Below are positions 19,134 through 52,134 of a stretch of 64,000 nt of DNA, in pieces. Under the pieces are notes generated by a model that saw only the letters and a list, made by a program, of their open reading frames with translations, had not been told where the DNA came from and did no database searches. The DNA lies in NCBI GenBank assembly GCA_965153355.1, contig OZ231127.1:81530001-81594000 (forward strand), in the 5' to 3' direction. The position numbers and the translations under genes were made by a program. This stretch comes from Flaccisagitta enflata (Eukaryota; Chaetognatha; Sagittoidea; Aphragmophora). Position 1 is the first letter of the stretch. Every line of letters starts with the position of its first letter.

Positions 19134-19462
19134 GGGCGGCTACCTGGAGGGTCAAATATGGTCAAATTTCAGAACGCCTCAGCCAACTAACCATACACTC
19201 TATGTTGTATTTAAGAAGGAATTGAAGCAAGTGGAGATCGGTATCTGGAAAGAAAACCCGCACGGCAAAACTGTATAGTTTCAATGGGTGTAAAATTGCT
19301 TTCATAAACTTTACCATTGTGTTGCCATGCGGATTTCTTGATCAAATACCAACCTCTGCTTGTCTGATTTACTGCCCAAATTCCACTTTGCATATATGGT
19401 TAGATGGTGGAGGAATTTTAAATTTTGATCTAAATTCACCCTTCAGGTAGCCGCCATACTAG
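19134..19462. mobile_element. Small inverted-repeat element (MITE-like), about 330 bp
   Basis: agttataagggcggctacctggaggg at the left matches inverted cccttcaggtagccgccatactagttataa at the right. TA-containing ends suggest a nonautonomous cut-and-paste element. Confidence 0.7.
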
Positions 19463-19469
19463 TTATAAA

Positions 19470-19652
19470 TATACTTTTTGCGACACGACACCCCACTTCG
19501 CCCGTTGGTCAGTCGGTTGGTTGGACGGTCGGTCAGTTTTACTTTTTTTATGTTTTTGCGGTCTTTAGCCTTGCCCAAGTGCTTTAGTAACTCAAATACT
19601 GCCCCTGCCCACCCGCACGCGACTAAGGTAGCCGTGTATCCGGCCTTGTTAT
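19470..19652 (+). repeat. HER repeat with decayed hairpin
   Basis: The 3-prime end is intact (gcccacccg, CACGCGACT, aaggtagccgtgtatccggccttgtt). The hairpin end has degraded to tgcgacacgac. Confidence 0.8.
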
Positions 19653-19814
19653 TTATTAACTCATACAGGAATGATCCATGACAAGTGCACTTGAAAAGCA
19701 GTCTGTGCAGATCTTGAATTTCAATATGGATCACACCATGGGGAAGAAATCTGCAGGCGGTATTAGATACACGGTCTTGATGGTGGCATCAGGAAAACTC
19801 CCTCTATCAGTTTC

Positions 19815-20250
19815 CATTTTAATTACAAGAAATGCGCTTCAAAATTTGTTTAAAATCAACAAAATACAGCTCTTAACTTATGTTTTTGGCCATGAGTCTT
19901 TTCCCATAAACATTTTGTAGGTTTTGAGTAAAGATTCACATTCCTGATAATATGTCCAGTTGTTTGATAGGTCGCACTATACACTTACTCATGAGTAGAA
20001 AAATTTAGTTTTCTTACACAGTAAGGTAATAATATTACTAGTTTAACAACCAACAGTGATGTAGGAAAAAAAAGAATGTTTTTGTTTCTTGATGGTGTGA
20101 CCTATCAAACAAATGGAAATTTTATGAAGAATACGATTGATTTGCAAGAATCTAAGCTGGGCTACAACCATTTAACCTTTCTGGCAGAATGTAGAACATA
20201 TAAAACATTTTGTTGATTAAATAAATTTTTTGAAGCATAATTTTTTTCTC
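19815..20250. mobile_element. Foldback element with ctatcaaa motifs
   Basis: aaatgcgcttcaaaatttg at about 19828 and aaattttttgaagcata at about 20222 are inverted partners; gtttgataggtcgcacta (about 19962) and gtgacctatcaaacaaatgg (about 20097) flank the centre. Related to the 2.6, 10 and 12.4 kb elements. Confidence 0.65.
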
Positions 20251-20744
20251 TTCAATGCAAAGTGACGGAAAAGACCTTCCTGAAGCCCAAACCACTTGCT
20301 GTCATGACCGAGCATTTTTCTTGACCTATGAAAGCCTCCCCCGTAGCGTGAGATCTGAATCACAATCATACAGATTTGTTAAGATAGAATGCAAACATCA
20401 TAGCAAACCCATAAGTACACAATTTCTGTCTAAACGTCTAACAAAGCCAACACAATAACTTTTTTTTTTTATTTTTGACAGTTTAGTCCAACTCTCAAAC
20501 ACAAATAGCATCTATTCTTTATTAAGCAATTTTTCAAAAAATATTGTTTTTTTTTTTTTGCAAACGAAAGTAGTTATTCCCAATAATTTCGCACATCCTG
20601 TGGCTTCCAGAATTTCTCCGAAACTTTAGCCAAAGCCAAGCTCACTTCAGAACCATCATACTTAACAATAATAACGATAACAATGGTAAATGTTGTAAAT
20701 GATTAAAAACAATGAATCTTTTAGCTTTAGGGCAATAAAAAAAA

Positions 20745-42430
<21,686 letters not shown>

Positions 42431-42432
42431 CT

Positions 42433-42732
42433 GGGACACAGGGGTGAGTTTCCAGACATCCTGAGAGGGCATTTGGGCTCTGAAGCTACTTTCTATGATA
42501 TTCAACGAGGTTTTTGCATTTTTTTCTATATCATTGTCAGTTTTCAATAAAATTCATTTTTAATTCTGCATTTATTTCAAAGTTTTGTCAATTTTTACAT
42601 GTTATTCAATGGGTGATTTGAGGCTTGAAAACCTGGGGGGGGATGGACAGATGGACAGACAGACACAGACAGACGTAATGGTTCACCCCTGTGTCCTACA
42701 GAACATCGGTCCTCTGGGGCCGCTGCCCAAAA
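42433..42732. mobile_element. Long-TIR foldback element, left end truncated
   Basis: ggacacaggggtgagtttccagacatcc at the left and ccctgtgtcctacagaacatcggtcctctggggccgctgcccaaaa at the right, with a catgttattcaatggg unit between. Directly upstream of GRDP exon 1. Confidence 0.75.
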
Positions 42733-42738
42733 AGAGGA

Positions 42739-42940
42739 TTTTTAGTCGCGTGCACGCGACTCTTCAATCCGCTATGTCGGTCAGTCGGTCAGTCGGTCCG
42801 TCGGTAACACATAGCTTTTTTTGGCGATTTTGGCTTATTTTTGCATCACTGCTCCTGCCCAAATGCTTGGATAGCCTTTTTTAACCCCGCCCCTGCCCAC
42901 CCGGAGGCGACTTCGGTAGCCGTGTTTACGGCCTTGTTTC
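42739..42940 (+). repeat. HER repeat, AGTCGCG subfamily
   Basis: Hairpin AGTCGCGTGCACGCGACT, cttcaatccgctatgtcggtcagtcgg; far end cccggAGGCGACTtcggtagccgtgtttacggccttgttt. Confidence 0.87.
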
Positions 42941-42987
42941 AGTGAGGGTCGTGTTGTCATGACAGCATGATTTACGCTCTTTCCTTT

Positions 42988-43025
<38 letters not shown>

Positions 43026-43095
43026 GCAACAACAACAACAATAACAGCTAAACAACAACAACAACAACAAATCAACAACAACAACAACAACAATA
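42988..43095. repeat. (CAA)n microsatellite
   Basis: Just downstream (- strand) of the IFT88-like exon. Confidence 0.95.
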
Positions 43096-43119
43096 ACCGA
43101 CAGCAACTGTAAATCTCAC

Positions 43120-43216
43120 CCGTGTTTGCCCCTTTGGATGCCAGTAGACACGATTCTTCAATCAATTCCATGACTTTTTTCTCCATTGATTTCAGCTTTT
43201 CCTCCGGTGAATCTTC
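43120..43216 (-). CDS. IFT88: Single IFT88 (intraflagellar transport) exon
   Basis: Between a tttcag acceptor and a GTGAGA donor, 32 codons read EDSPEEKLKSMEKKV then MELIEESCLLASKGANT. This matches the short helical segment just before the TPR array of IFT88 (Tg737/polaris), including the conserved EDSPEEK and LIEESC. IFT88 is a core IFT-B component that carries cargo along cilia. Entry phase 0, exit phase 1. The expected next segment (a Leu/Ala/Lys-rich helix) was not found downstream, where the GRDP gene starts within 700 bp. It is either part of an IFT88 gene with very long introns or a stray exon. In-frame splicing to a GRDP exon 1 acceptor is possible on paper. Confidence 0.7.
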
Positions 43217-43221
43217 CTGAA

Positions 43222-43712
43222 AGATCAATCAATCACAAATAAGAAATCAATCACAAACAAGAAATCAATCACAAACAAGAAATCAATCACAAACAAGAAA
43301 TCAATCACAAACAAGAAATCAATCACAAATAAGAAATCAATCACAAACAAGAAATCAATCACAAATAAGAAATCAATCACAAACAAGAAATCAATCACAA
43401 ACAAGAAGTCAGTAACAAACAAGAAATCAATCACAAACAAGAAATCAATCACAAACAAGAAATCAATCACAAACAAGCAATCAATCACAAATAAGAAATC
43501 AATCACAAACAAGAAATCAATCACAAACAAGAAATCAATCACAAACAAGAAATCAATCACAAACAAGAAATCAATCACAAACAAGAAATCAATCACAAAC
43601 AAGAAATCAATCACAAACAAGCAATCAATCACAAACAAGAAATCAATCACAAACAAGCAATCAATCACAAACAAGCAATCAATCACAAACAAGAAATCAA
43701 TCACAAACAAGA
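43222..43712. repeat. 18-bp tandem repeat (aaatcaatcacaaacaag), about 27 copies
   Basis: Highly regular units with rare single-base variants (caagc, aaataag). Period 18 keeps all stop-free frames open, hence a FVIDFL-type frame on the - strand. It begins 6 bp from the IFT88 exon acceptor. Confidence 0.96.
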
Positions 43713-43823
43713 AATCAGTCCAGAACGCGGTTTAGCTTGCCCTATGCCCTATGCCCCTATCCCGTTAAATGATGGTGATTTTATCTCCTTCGCGGATTTT
43801 TATCAAATGAGCCGTTCAACAGC

Positions 43824-44001
43824 TACAGTTGAGCTTCACTAGAGCGCATTTCAAGAGATTGAGCAAAATCATGCTTTAAAGTGTAGCTGCTTTATTGCTT
43901 ATATAGAAATAACTACAGAATCTCTCATGGGACAGAAGATTGTATGCCTTATAAGCGGGCATGCCTTATTAGCGGGTGCGCTCTAGCGAAGCTCCACTGT
44001 A
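43824..44001. mobile_element. Mariner-type MITE, 178 bp
   Basis: TACAGTTGAGCTTCACTAGAGCGC and GCGCTCTAGCGAAGCTCCACTGTA, terminal TA dinucleotides. Confidence 0.82.
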
Positions 44002-44134
44002 TCTATTTAACCATAATTAGGGTAAAGAGATTCAAGTTTGCATCAAATTGGAATTGGAATCAATATTTTCATCATAAAAATTCTGTCTCGGTTATATGCA
44101 AAGGGAGAACAATTCAGCCAGGGGGGATACAGAG

Positions 44135-44540
44135 GAAGGAGAAATATAAGATGTGAACCCCCCTAAAACTTTTGTATTCCCTTACAGATCAAACTACAAA
44201 GCACAATGTAAATTAATAAATTTGATATTTAGTAATTATAAAGCTTATGACTATACAAGTGGCGCCACCAGAGCGATTTTGCAATTTCCAATCCAGTCTC
44301 AAATTATAATAAAGAATCCTTGATTTTATGAACTCATAATGATAGTTAATTTCAATACTTTATCAAGCTATATCTTGACTTAAAAAACAAAAATGAAAAA
44401 ACGCTCTGGTGACGCCACTTGTATTAATACAAACATTTTTCTTCTATCTTTAGAATATTTATAATCTAATCAATTAAAGCTGTAGGGGGGGTGCTACCGT
44501 TTTCAGGGGGTTCACGCCTTATATTAACCTTAACTATATA
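44135..44540. mobile_element. Palindromic element with agagcgatttt arms
   Basis: tataagatgtgaacccccct at the left and agggggttcacgccttata at the right; gccaccagagcgattttgcaatt is inverted as aaaaaacgctctggtgacgcc. Full-length relative of the copy at 3.6-3.9 kb. Confidence 0.75.
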
Positions 44541-44611
44541 TAATTAATTTTGTTTGTTTTCCAGGCACTGGTATCAACTGTCTGGTCCCTTTTGTGATTT
44601 GATAGAATGAA

Positions 44612-45387
44612 TACAGTTGAGCTTAAGCTTAGTGCTGGGGACTGGACCAAATAACCTTTTAGTGACTGCTTCATTGTAAGCTAAAAAAGACTGCAAAATC
44701 TCTGATGGGGACTGCAAATTCTTATTGCCTCATAAAACGCAGACACGCCTTTTATGGTACATTACCATCTTGCTCAAAATATAAATGTGAGTAAAAACAA
44801 GACTATTGTTTTTGTTGTTGACTATATTAAAAGTTATATATTCCTTTAAATACTTAGTATAAGTTCTTGTGGTACTATATACTTTTTGTAATCAATTGGG
44901 AAAATGTAGATGAAGGATTTATATACAATTTTGTAAAACCGGTTCTTCAAACTTTCCAGCAGTTTTTTTTTGTCACTTTCTTACCCATGTATATTCATTT
45001 TGAAATAAAATTCAAATAGCTTGTACTTGAAAAATCTGCTTGGCGGCATTTAACAGATCTTTCAAAGCTCTTTTCATTGGTCACCGATTTTCATATGATT
45101 TTACAATGATAAGCCTAGAAATAGTGAAAATGAACAGATCAATATTCTTCTCCTTATTTTTTGCATATTTTCTGCTCTTCATGGACATGAAAAGGTTTTA
45201 CTCTTTTAGCTCTAAAATCTAAACAAATCAAGCTACTTAGCTCTGTAAGTGGCATTTTGAAGATTTTTTCTTGCTCTTTCTAATGGTCACTGATTTCAAT
45301 GTGTTTTTTACACTTGTTTGGTCACAAATTAGGCATAAAGGTGAGACGATATTTTTGAGCAAGATGGTATAGTGGCGCTCCACTGTA
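44612..45387. mobile_element. Mariner-type nonautonomous element, 776 bp
   Basis: TACAGTTGAGCTTAAGC at the left and GTGGCGCTCCACTGTA at the right, like the 178-bp MITE; an inner cattaccatcttgctcaaaata is inverted as ttttgagcaagatggtatag. The core resembles the 31.0-32.3 kb element. Confidence 0.75.
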
Positions 45388-46700
45388 TATAGTTTTAGGG
45401 CGTGCACTCATAAAAAAATGAAAATTATATTTGTTGATATTATAATTTTTGGTTCCAAAGTTATGTTTTACAAATTTTTGTCTTATTATATAGATTATAC
45501 TGGTTAGGTGGAAGCTCTTTCTTTTTTATCAAAAATGGTCCAGTCCAGGAGGGTCTAGCTATCACATTGTTGGAAATGAGCATTAGTGCTTCAGTGCTAG
45601 CCAGGAACGATTAATATTATACCAGTTATACAATGACACTCCAAAATTTCTCAGAACATATTTGAGATTGATCATAGTCTCACTATCAGAAAAAATCCAT
45701 ACATTTACATATAAAAGTGCTGTGAGATTAAAAAAATGGCTATAAAAAAAATGTAAAGTTATATTGATTATGAAATTCGGCAGCACGTGGAAACTTATGT
45801 CAGTCGTGGACCTCTAATTTTTGGTCCAAATGAAAAAAAACATTGGAAATCATTAGGTGTCAGCAAAAAAGACACAAAAATTCGATAAAAAAATTCCAAA
45901 AGTCTGGAGTAATATAATCATATAATAACTAAATTTCATGTTTTCTTCAAAAAAAAAAAATATTCTGGATTTGAAACAATTTCATCAAAAAATAAATTGA
46001 AAAGTTAGAAAAAAAAGTTAAGATTTTTTCTAGTTATCAGGATCTAATTTAAAACATAAATTTTAGTCAATAAACATCTCCAGCCTAAAGTCTTACGTTA
46101 TTTTTGATCTCTGGAAAAAAGCAGGATCTTAGTCACTCCTGTGTCTTTTCTTTTATTTGAAAGTGTGGCTTTATCTAAACTTTCAGTTTGCTGGGATGAT
46201 AACTAAACTTAGCATTTTTGTTCTTGCATCGCATCTCGATGCATGAAAATGTTTATCAACTTACAGCTACAAATTTTTTCACTAGTCTCATGCTTTATTA
46301 TTATTTATGGTTAAAGTAGCAGATTTTATAAATATATTTTTTAAACGATCCACTACGTAGCGATTTCCAAAAATGTGTGCATACGTCAATGCAACAAAGC
46401 GTCTTGATATCTATATTGCCACAGCGTTGCATGCGTGCGTGTGAAGTAATCAACACAGGTGTAATACATATTTTTTAATAAGTGGCTTTGGTGTTGAAAT
46501 AGATCACCCACCTTTTGGCGATTTGACATCAGCGAGTTGGGTAGCGTGGATCCTGCGCTGAGGAACTCATTTCGTTTCAACGACCGTTCTGATAGGCGGC
46601 AAGAGTCTTTCTTAACTATGAAGTACTCTCGTTGGAGCTAAGTGAGCAGACAATCAGAGACTCGTGGACGTTACATCAAAGAAAGCACATAAGGTAAATA
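45388..46700. other. AT-rich stretch with no recognisable gene
   Basis: Only short frames without coding character. Composition becomes more GC-rich from about 46380, ahead of the next gene, which may mark its promoter or 5-prime exons. Confidence 0.45.
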
Positions 46701-46803
46701 TATTGTAGCGTGCTTTGTTCTTTCATTACTTCACGCATGAGTACATTTCGGCGTTTACACTAGTGAGTCGTAAATTTGCTATCCATTTTTTTATTTACAT
46801 CAG

Positions 46804-49476
46804 AAAATATGGCTCGAAGACATACAATGTTTCGTGGTAAGCGATGGGACGACGGGCGGTTTTTCGAGCAAAGCGACCGAGACGCCACAAAGTCTTCGTA
46901 AGAAACTTGAGAATTTGGGTGAGTCTGGTGATTGCGTCGGGTTGGTTTAGAATGAATTGACAAAATAACTTGCCTTATTTTTTGAACGCAGTAATGATTG
47001 AGAGCATGAATGAAACCGTGGGGGTTTGAGACGGAGTAGGAACGAAGACTTAAAGTTTAACACTCAGCTCTGCCCGCTTTTAAAGTTAGCTTCATGGACA
47101 GACATGAGTTGTTTGACTCTTGCCTCGTTATAGGTTACGTATTATGTTTTAAGTTGGTCATTAAGGAGAAAATGAAGGAAAATGTCAATGAAACAATAAA
47201 GAAGTAGATTTAAACATTTTAAATGAATTAAGATCATTGAAAGTAGAAAAACATATGCTATTAAAGTGAGACATGATTTGCTGAACAGAAAAGATATGGA
47301 TTCTGTCCATTTACAAAGAACAATTGATTGAAAAAAAAAAACAGAAAAAAATGTTCTTAGATTTTTAAGATTTCAAACCTAATGTTCTTAATTTTTCAGA
47401 AGTAAACCTTCAATGTTCTAGCATGTTAAAAATAAATTTTGTGATTTAGGCCTATACGTTCTTCTATTTTTGGTTCTTATAAAAAAAAATAAGTGTATTT
47501 TTGAACGCAGTAATGATTGAGCGCATGAATGAAACCGTGGGGGTTTGAGACGGAGTAGGAACGAAGACTTTAAGTTTAACACTCAGCTCTGCCCGCTTTT
47601 AAAGTTAGCGTCACGGACAGACATGAGTTGTTTGACTCTTGCCTCGTTATAGGTTACGTATTATGCAGTTAAAGTAGGTCATACCCAATGTTTTTTTAAT
47701 ATGCTTACAGGTGTCTCGAATCGTCAAGTGATTTATCACTCAAAGGATGGGCACGTCACAACTGTCCCGCCGTGGGAACGCATCATATCTAGCCTGGGTA
47801 AGTATTGTCGCTTTACGTTAACAACGTTAGAGGCTATAACCTATAAAATTGTCGTGCGTAGTCTTTCACAACTTAACGGCAATTGAACGTTTTCCTTCAT
47901 GGTTTGTGGTTCGCGTATTAACTGTAGGTCGGGCGTATTAACTTAAGTGTTTGTTCGTGCCTACTAGCTTAACGTATATCAACATAACCGTTATCAACTT
48001 AATTGTAATTAATTTTTAATTATTAATTTTTATTATTATTTATTAATTATTAATAATCGATTATTAATTATTAATTTTTTTATTAGTAATTATTAATTAT
48101 TAATCATTATTCATTATTCATTATTAATTATTATTAATTATTAATTATCAAGTATTAATTATTAATTATTAATTGTATTTGTATGAGCGTATTAACATAA
48201 CTGTAATTAATTTAACATCGTGTGTATAAACTTAACTGTATGTTCGTGCCTAATACTTTAACGTTCGGCGTATTAACTCAAGTGTTTGTACATGCGTATC
48301 CACTTAACGTAGTGCCTATTAGCGTAACCGGAGTTAACTTAACGTCGTGCATATTAATTTCCACGTTATTAACTTAACTGTAATTAATATTAATCATTAA
48401 CTATTAACTTTTATTAATTAGACCGTTATAAACTTAAGTGTAATGAAACTTAACGTCGTGCGTCTCAACTTTGGGCACCCAAATTATAACCAATCTAACT
48501 TTGTACTTACAGAAATCGTCCTCGAAAGTGTTGGTGGCGTAACCCCAAATCGTGGCCAGTAATTTCAGCGTCGTCCACAACATCTGCCTGATCATCAGCA
48601 TCATCCAGTAATTTCGGCGTCGTCACAGCATCACGATTCATCGGCAACGCATCCCGACGCTTCCCTGTCGACGCCCTCCACGATCCCTCCGTCATCGGCA
48701 ACGCATCCCGATATTTCCCTGTCGACGTCGTCCACGATCCCTCCGTCATCAGCCACGCATCCCGACGTTTCCCTGTCGACGCCCTCCACGATCCCTCCGT
48801 CATTAGCAACGCATCCCGACGTTTCCCTGTCGACGCCCTCCACGATCCCTCCGTCATCGGCAACGCATCCCGACGTTTCCCTGTCGACGCCCTCCATGAT
48901 CCCTCCGTCATCGGCAACGCATCCCGACGTTTCCCTGTCGACGCCCTCCACGATCCCTCCGTCGGCAGTGTCAACATCGGCAACGCAAGCCATCGTTTCC
49001 GGGCCGGTAATGTCGACGTCGGTATCACCACCTGTTACCTTGGCGGTGTCCTCCCAGTCGTTTTCAGCATCTTCTACGCCGCAGTCTGTTTCAAAAATTT
49101 TAAGCCCATCTGGACCTTTAGCGATTACACCGTCGCCAACGCCAAGTATGCTGGGGTTATCGCCACGAACGGAGCCAGTGGAGCCGCTGGCAATGTTGCC
49201 GGAGTTTTTATCATTCTCAGCCAGGGAGTTGAAGCGACCGGCGGCGCGAAGATTGGACAACAAAACCAATCGTTCATCAACCTCGACAAGAAGCGTCGTC
49301 ATGTCGCCGCCGTTATCGGCGGATCGAATTTCAGCATCGTCCCCATCGTCGTTGAATTGCCATATAGGTAAATATATGTGCGTGTGTAAGTAATTGCAAT
49401 TAACATCAATTCAAGAAGGTCCAAGTCTTTTCATTGATTATAACTTTACGTTTTTAACGCCTGCTCGCCAATTTAT

Positions 49477-49540
<64 letters not shown>

Positions 49541-51584
49541 TGTTAATGCTAGCAGCTTATGCTGATGTTCTTATAACTATAAACCAAAATTTGGGGATAG
49601 GAAATTTATATCATTTTTACTTCGGTTCTTTAAGAAAATAATCCTTTTTAAAAAAATAAATAGCATTGATTTTTACTAAATGATGTATCATTTTGCTTAG
49701 ATAAAATATCAATCAATTAATGTTATTTTTAACTTGTATTTACTAATATTGAATGTCAGTTATATAAGTGGTGTAAAGATTAATTTGCACGTTAATCGCT
49801 TAAATGTAAATTACAGCGAAGCGTGCGTGGCGTGTTAACTGTAATTAACGTCGTCTTCGGCAGCCAAATTACTATTAATGCGCTTTGCATGTTGTTTCAG
49901 AGCGAATGGTGTCGGACTTTCGCGCTTCTGTGCGAGCTGCAGCGTGTTCATTCGTTAGCGTTTAAATCAAGCATGCGATAGCGGCGTCAAATTCGCATGT
50001 ATAAACTGGTAACAATCGTAGAATATCGTTCGGCCCCTGTCATTCCCCTCAGCAATCCGCTTCTTCGAATTCGACGGCGTTGCTCATGCGCGCGCATTCT
50101 GTGCCGTAGCAAGCGTGAGGAGTTCAACGACGTCACTGCTTCCTACGCAACGTCTGTTACATCGCCAGCACGTTCACCGTTGGAGTTGTCTACATCGTCG
50201 CGAGCTCTTTATTTTCGACTTAATGAAGATTAGTCCAACGATTCGGGCTTCGTGTTAAGAGGTTCCTCTCCAGTTCCCGATGACAATAGTGCACCGAGGT
50301 CTCGTTCAAGCAGCGTTGGGAGTTCATCCGTAGATGGTGAAAACTCTGCCTCTGAAAAAAATGTTCTTTCGATTTCGGATCGTCGACAACCCATTGCCAG
50401 GGTGGCAAAACGACCCGTATCCTACTCAGACGACGCACCACCAGCAGTTTCCAATTCTGCCAAGCGTGGACGTGGAGCCGGTGGTAAACGCGGGGCTGGA
50501 GCCGGGGGGAAACGCGGGGCTGGAGCCGAGGGGAAACGCGGGGCTGGAGCAGGTGGCAGACGCGGGGGAAAGTCAAAGGACAGTTTGGAAGAGGCGACGA
50601 AAAGGAAGCATGGGTTGCAGGACAATTTTGCGTCGTTTGTGAACAATGTGAATAAAATGCATGTTCCGTGAGTAAAATTTAGTGGAGTAACTTACTCCAA
50701 CGCCCAAAATAACCGTATGTCGTCCATAGATCCTCCTTCCTTTCCTTGACCCTCCTGGCTTCCCATGATCTTACTGGCTTCCCATATGGGGGTTATTATT
50801 GTTGATTTGATTTATTTTACAAATTGCAAGTTGCAATAACTTTTCGATTTAGACTAGTTGAGCAGTATGCATCTCAAAGTAAATTTGCGAGATGGTAGTA
50901 TAGAGTTTGAATGTACGCTAAAAGAACTCTTTGTGTTGATGGCGTGTTTGGGCGGAATCCTAGCCCTAACCCCTAATCCTTCTCGAGGTTAGCTAGTTTT
51001 AATTACAATTTTATATTAGATTTATAATTTCATGTTAGATTTTAAAGTTTTTTTTTTGCTTATTTGTTCGTTCGCCTGTTTTGCTTACAAGCTTTTCTTT
51101 CTATAAGAACACTGTTTATAAGAACATTAGCCTCAGATTTGGCCAAAAAACAAGAACATCTTAAGAATATATTGAGCCTCAGATTTAATAATAAAAATAT
51201 AATTTTCTTTAAAAAACATAAAATTAGATGGAAAACTCTAAATGATAGACATTTTGATACTGATTTCAAAAATAATAATTTACCATTTATTGAATATTAA
51301 TCTTACATTTCTTTTCATTTTCTAGAAATATTTCATTATAGATATGTAATAATAAAGAATTAATTTTATTCTAAAACAATATTAAGCCAACAGGCCTGAA
51401 AATTGGGAGCTGGAAATAAGAGACACTGAGAAGCTGACCTCCCAAAACTGTGTTCTTATAAATGAAAAGCGATGTATTAGCTATGGTAATGCAGCGCCTT
51501 CTTTGTTTTTAAATTTTTAGCTTGGCTGATCAATCAGTTAGCAGCAGTATATCAAGCATGAGGAAGTCCAAGTCTAAGAGCAAA
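46804..51584 (+). CDS. Unrecognised Ser/Pro/Thr-rich multi-exon gene
   Basis: Phase-consistent exons: 46804-46918 (KIWLEDIQCFVVSDGTTGG ... LRKKLENL), 47711-47797 (GVSNRQVIYHSKDGHV ... PPWERIISSL), 48609-49367 (six 18-residue Ser/Pro/Thr repeats, then ELKRPAARRLDNKTN), then 49901 onward, about 50053-50230 and 50234-50667 (SRSSSVGSSS, 8-residue KRGAGAGG repeats, basic patch, KRKHGLQDNFASFVNNVNKMHV), and 51521-51584 (PLADQSVSSSISSMRKSKSKSK). Donors GTGAGT, GTAAGT, GTAAAT, GTGAGT, GTAAGA. Disordered, basic composition suggests a nuclear or nucleic-acid-binding protein. The opening exons have no recognised domain; the first and last exons may be missing. Joining between 49901 and 50234 is unresolved, with an in-frame TAG at 50231. 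Confidence 0.55.
46974..47664. repeat. Pair of 168-bp direct repeats around a MITE
   Basis: tttttgaacgcagtaatgattga...gccctcgttataggttacgtattatg-type text at 46978-47146 recurs at 47498-47664 with about five changes. Between them, 47320-47497 shows TATAAGAAC-family text ending ggttcttataaaaaaaaataagtgta. All inside the first intron of the Ser/Pro-rich gene. Confidence 0.85.
48000..48180. repeat. attaattatt-type AT-rich satellite
   Basis: About 180 bp of overlapping ttaatta units. Confidence 0.9.
48640..48963 (+). repeat. Six coding 54-bp repeats
   Basis: Units start near 48640, 48694, 48748, 48802, 48856 and 48910, each coding SSATHPDVSLSTPSTIPP with small changes. Variation includes substitutions that keep the frame. 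Confidence 0.9.
49480..49540. repeat. (GAT)n microsatellite
   Basis: Twenty or so GAT units about 115 bp after the exon ending 49367. Confidence 0.96.
51091..51475. mobile_element. TATAAGAAC-ended MITE
   Basis: cttttctttctataagaacactgtttataagaacat at the left, gtgttcttataaatgaaaagcg at the right. Inside the intron between 50667 and 51521. Confidence 0.78.
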
Positions 51585-52134
51585 GTAAGATTGAAAGAAA
51601 AGTTGACAACCAAAAAATTCATCTCATTCTTCTACTGCATCTAAATGTGATGAAAGTTCATTAGGCTACTCTTCATTTCTATTAACTTCAACCATTTAGC
51701 CGTTCCAAATTCAGCGTTTTATTATATACGACATATAATGTATAAAAACATTTTGATATTATAGAAAAACTTGTAAGATTACAAGTTGTTAGTATTGTTC
51801 GGGATTTCCACTGTAATAATATTGTTAGGTATCATTTTACATCCTCGAAAAGTTTGTCAAGTCCATTCGTCCCATTTTTATACGTTTCTGTATCTGGAAT
51901 TTTAAAATTTAAACAATTGACGCTTTTGTTTATAGAGAGATGAACTCTGCAGTGTTATAGTGGGATAGTGTGTTAGATTATGGTCTTTTTAATGGACTGT
52001 TGGATCAAACTCCGGGGTGTACTCCGTCAGTTTATTTGTTGCAAGAAGACGGGAGAGTTTTGATCACTTTTGAGTAAAATTTTAGGGGCTTCTTTGCGGT
52101 ATCGAATTTCATAGCATAGTTCAGTCATGTCAGT

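Noticed and set aside
43225-43710. 161-codon FVIDFL-repeat membrane protein
   Set aside because: Frame of an 18-bp satellite whose period is a multiple of three; no start context or non-repeat part.
48631-49302. 223-codon frame on the - strand
   Set aside because: Shadow of the Ser/Pro/Thr-rich exon on the + strand, which has matching splice phases on both sides.
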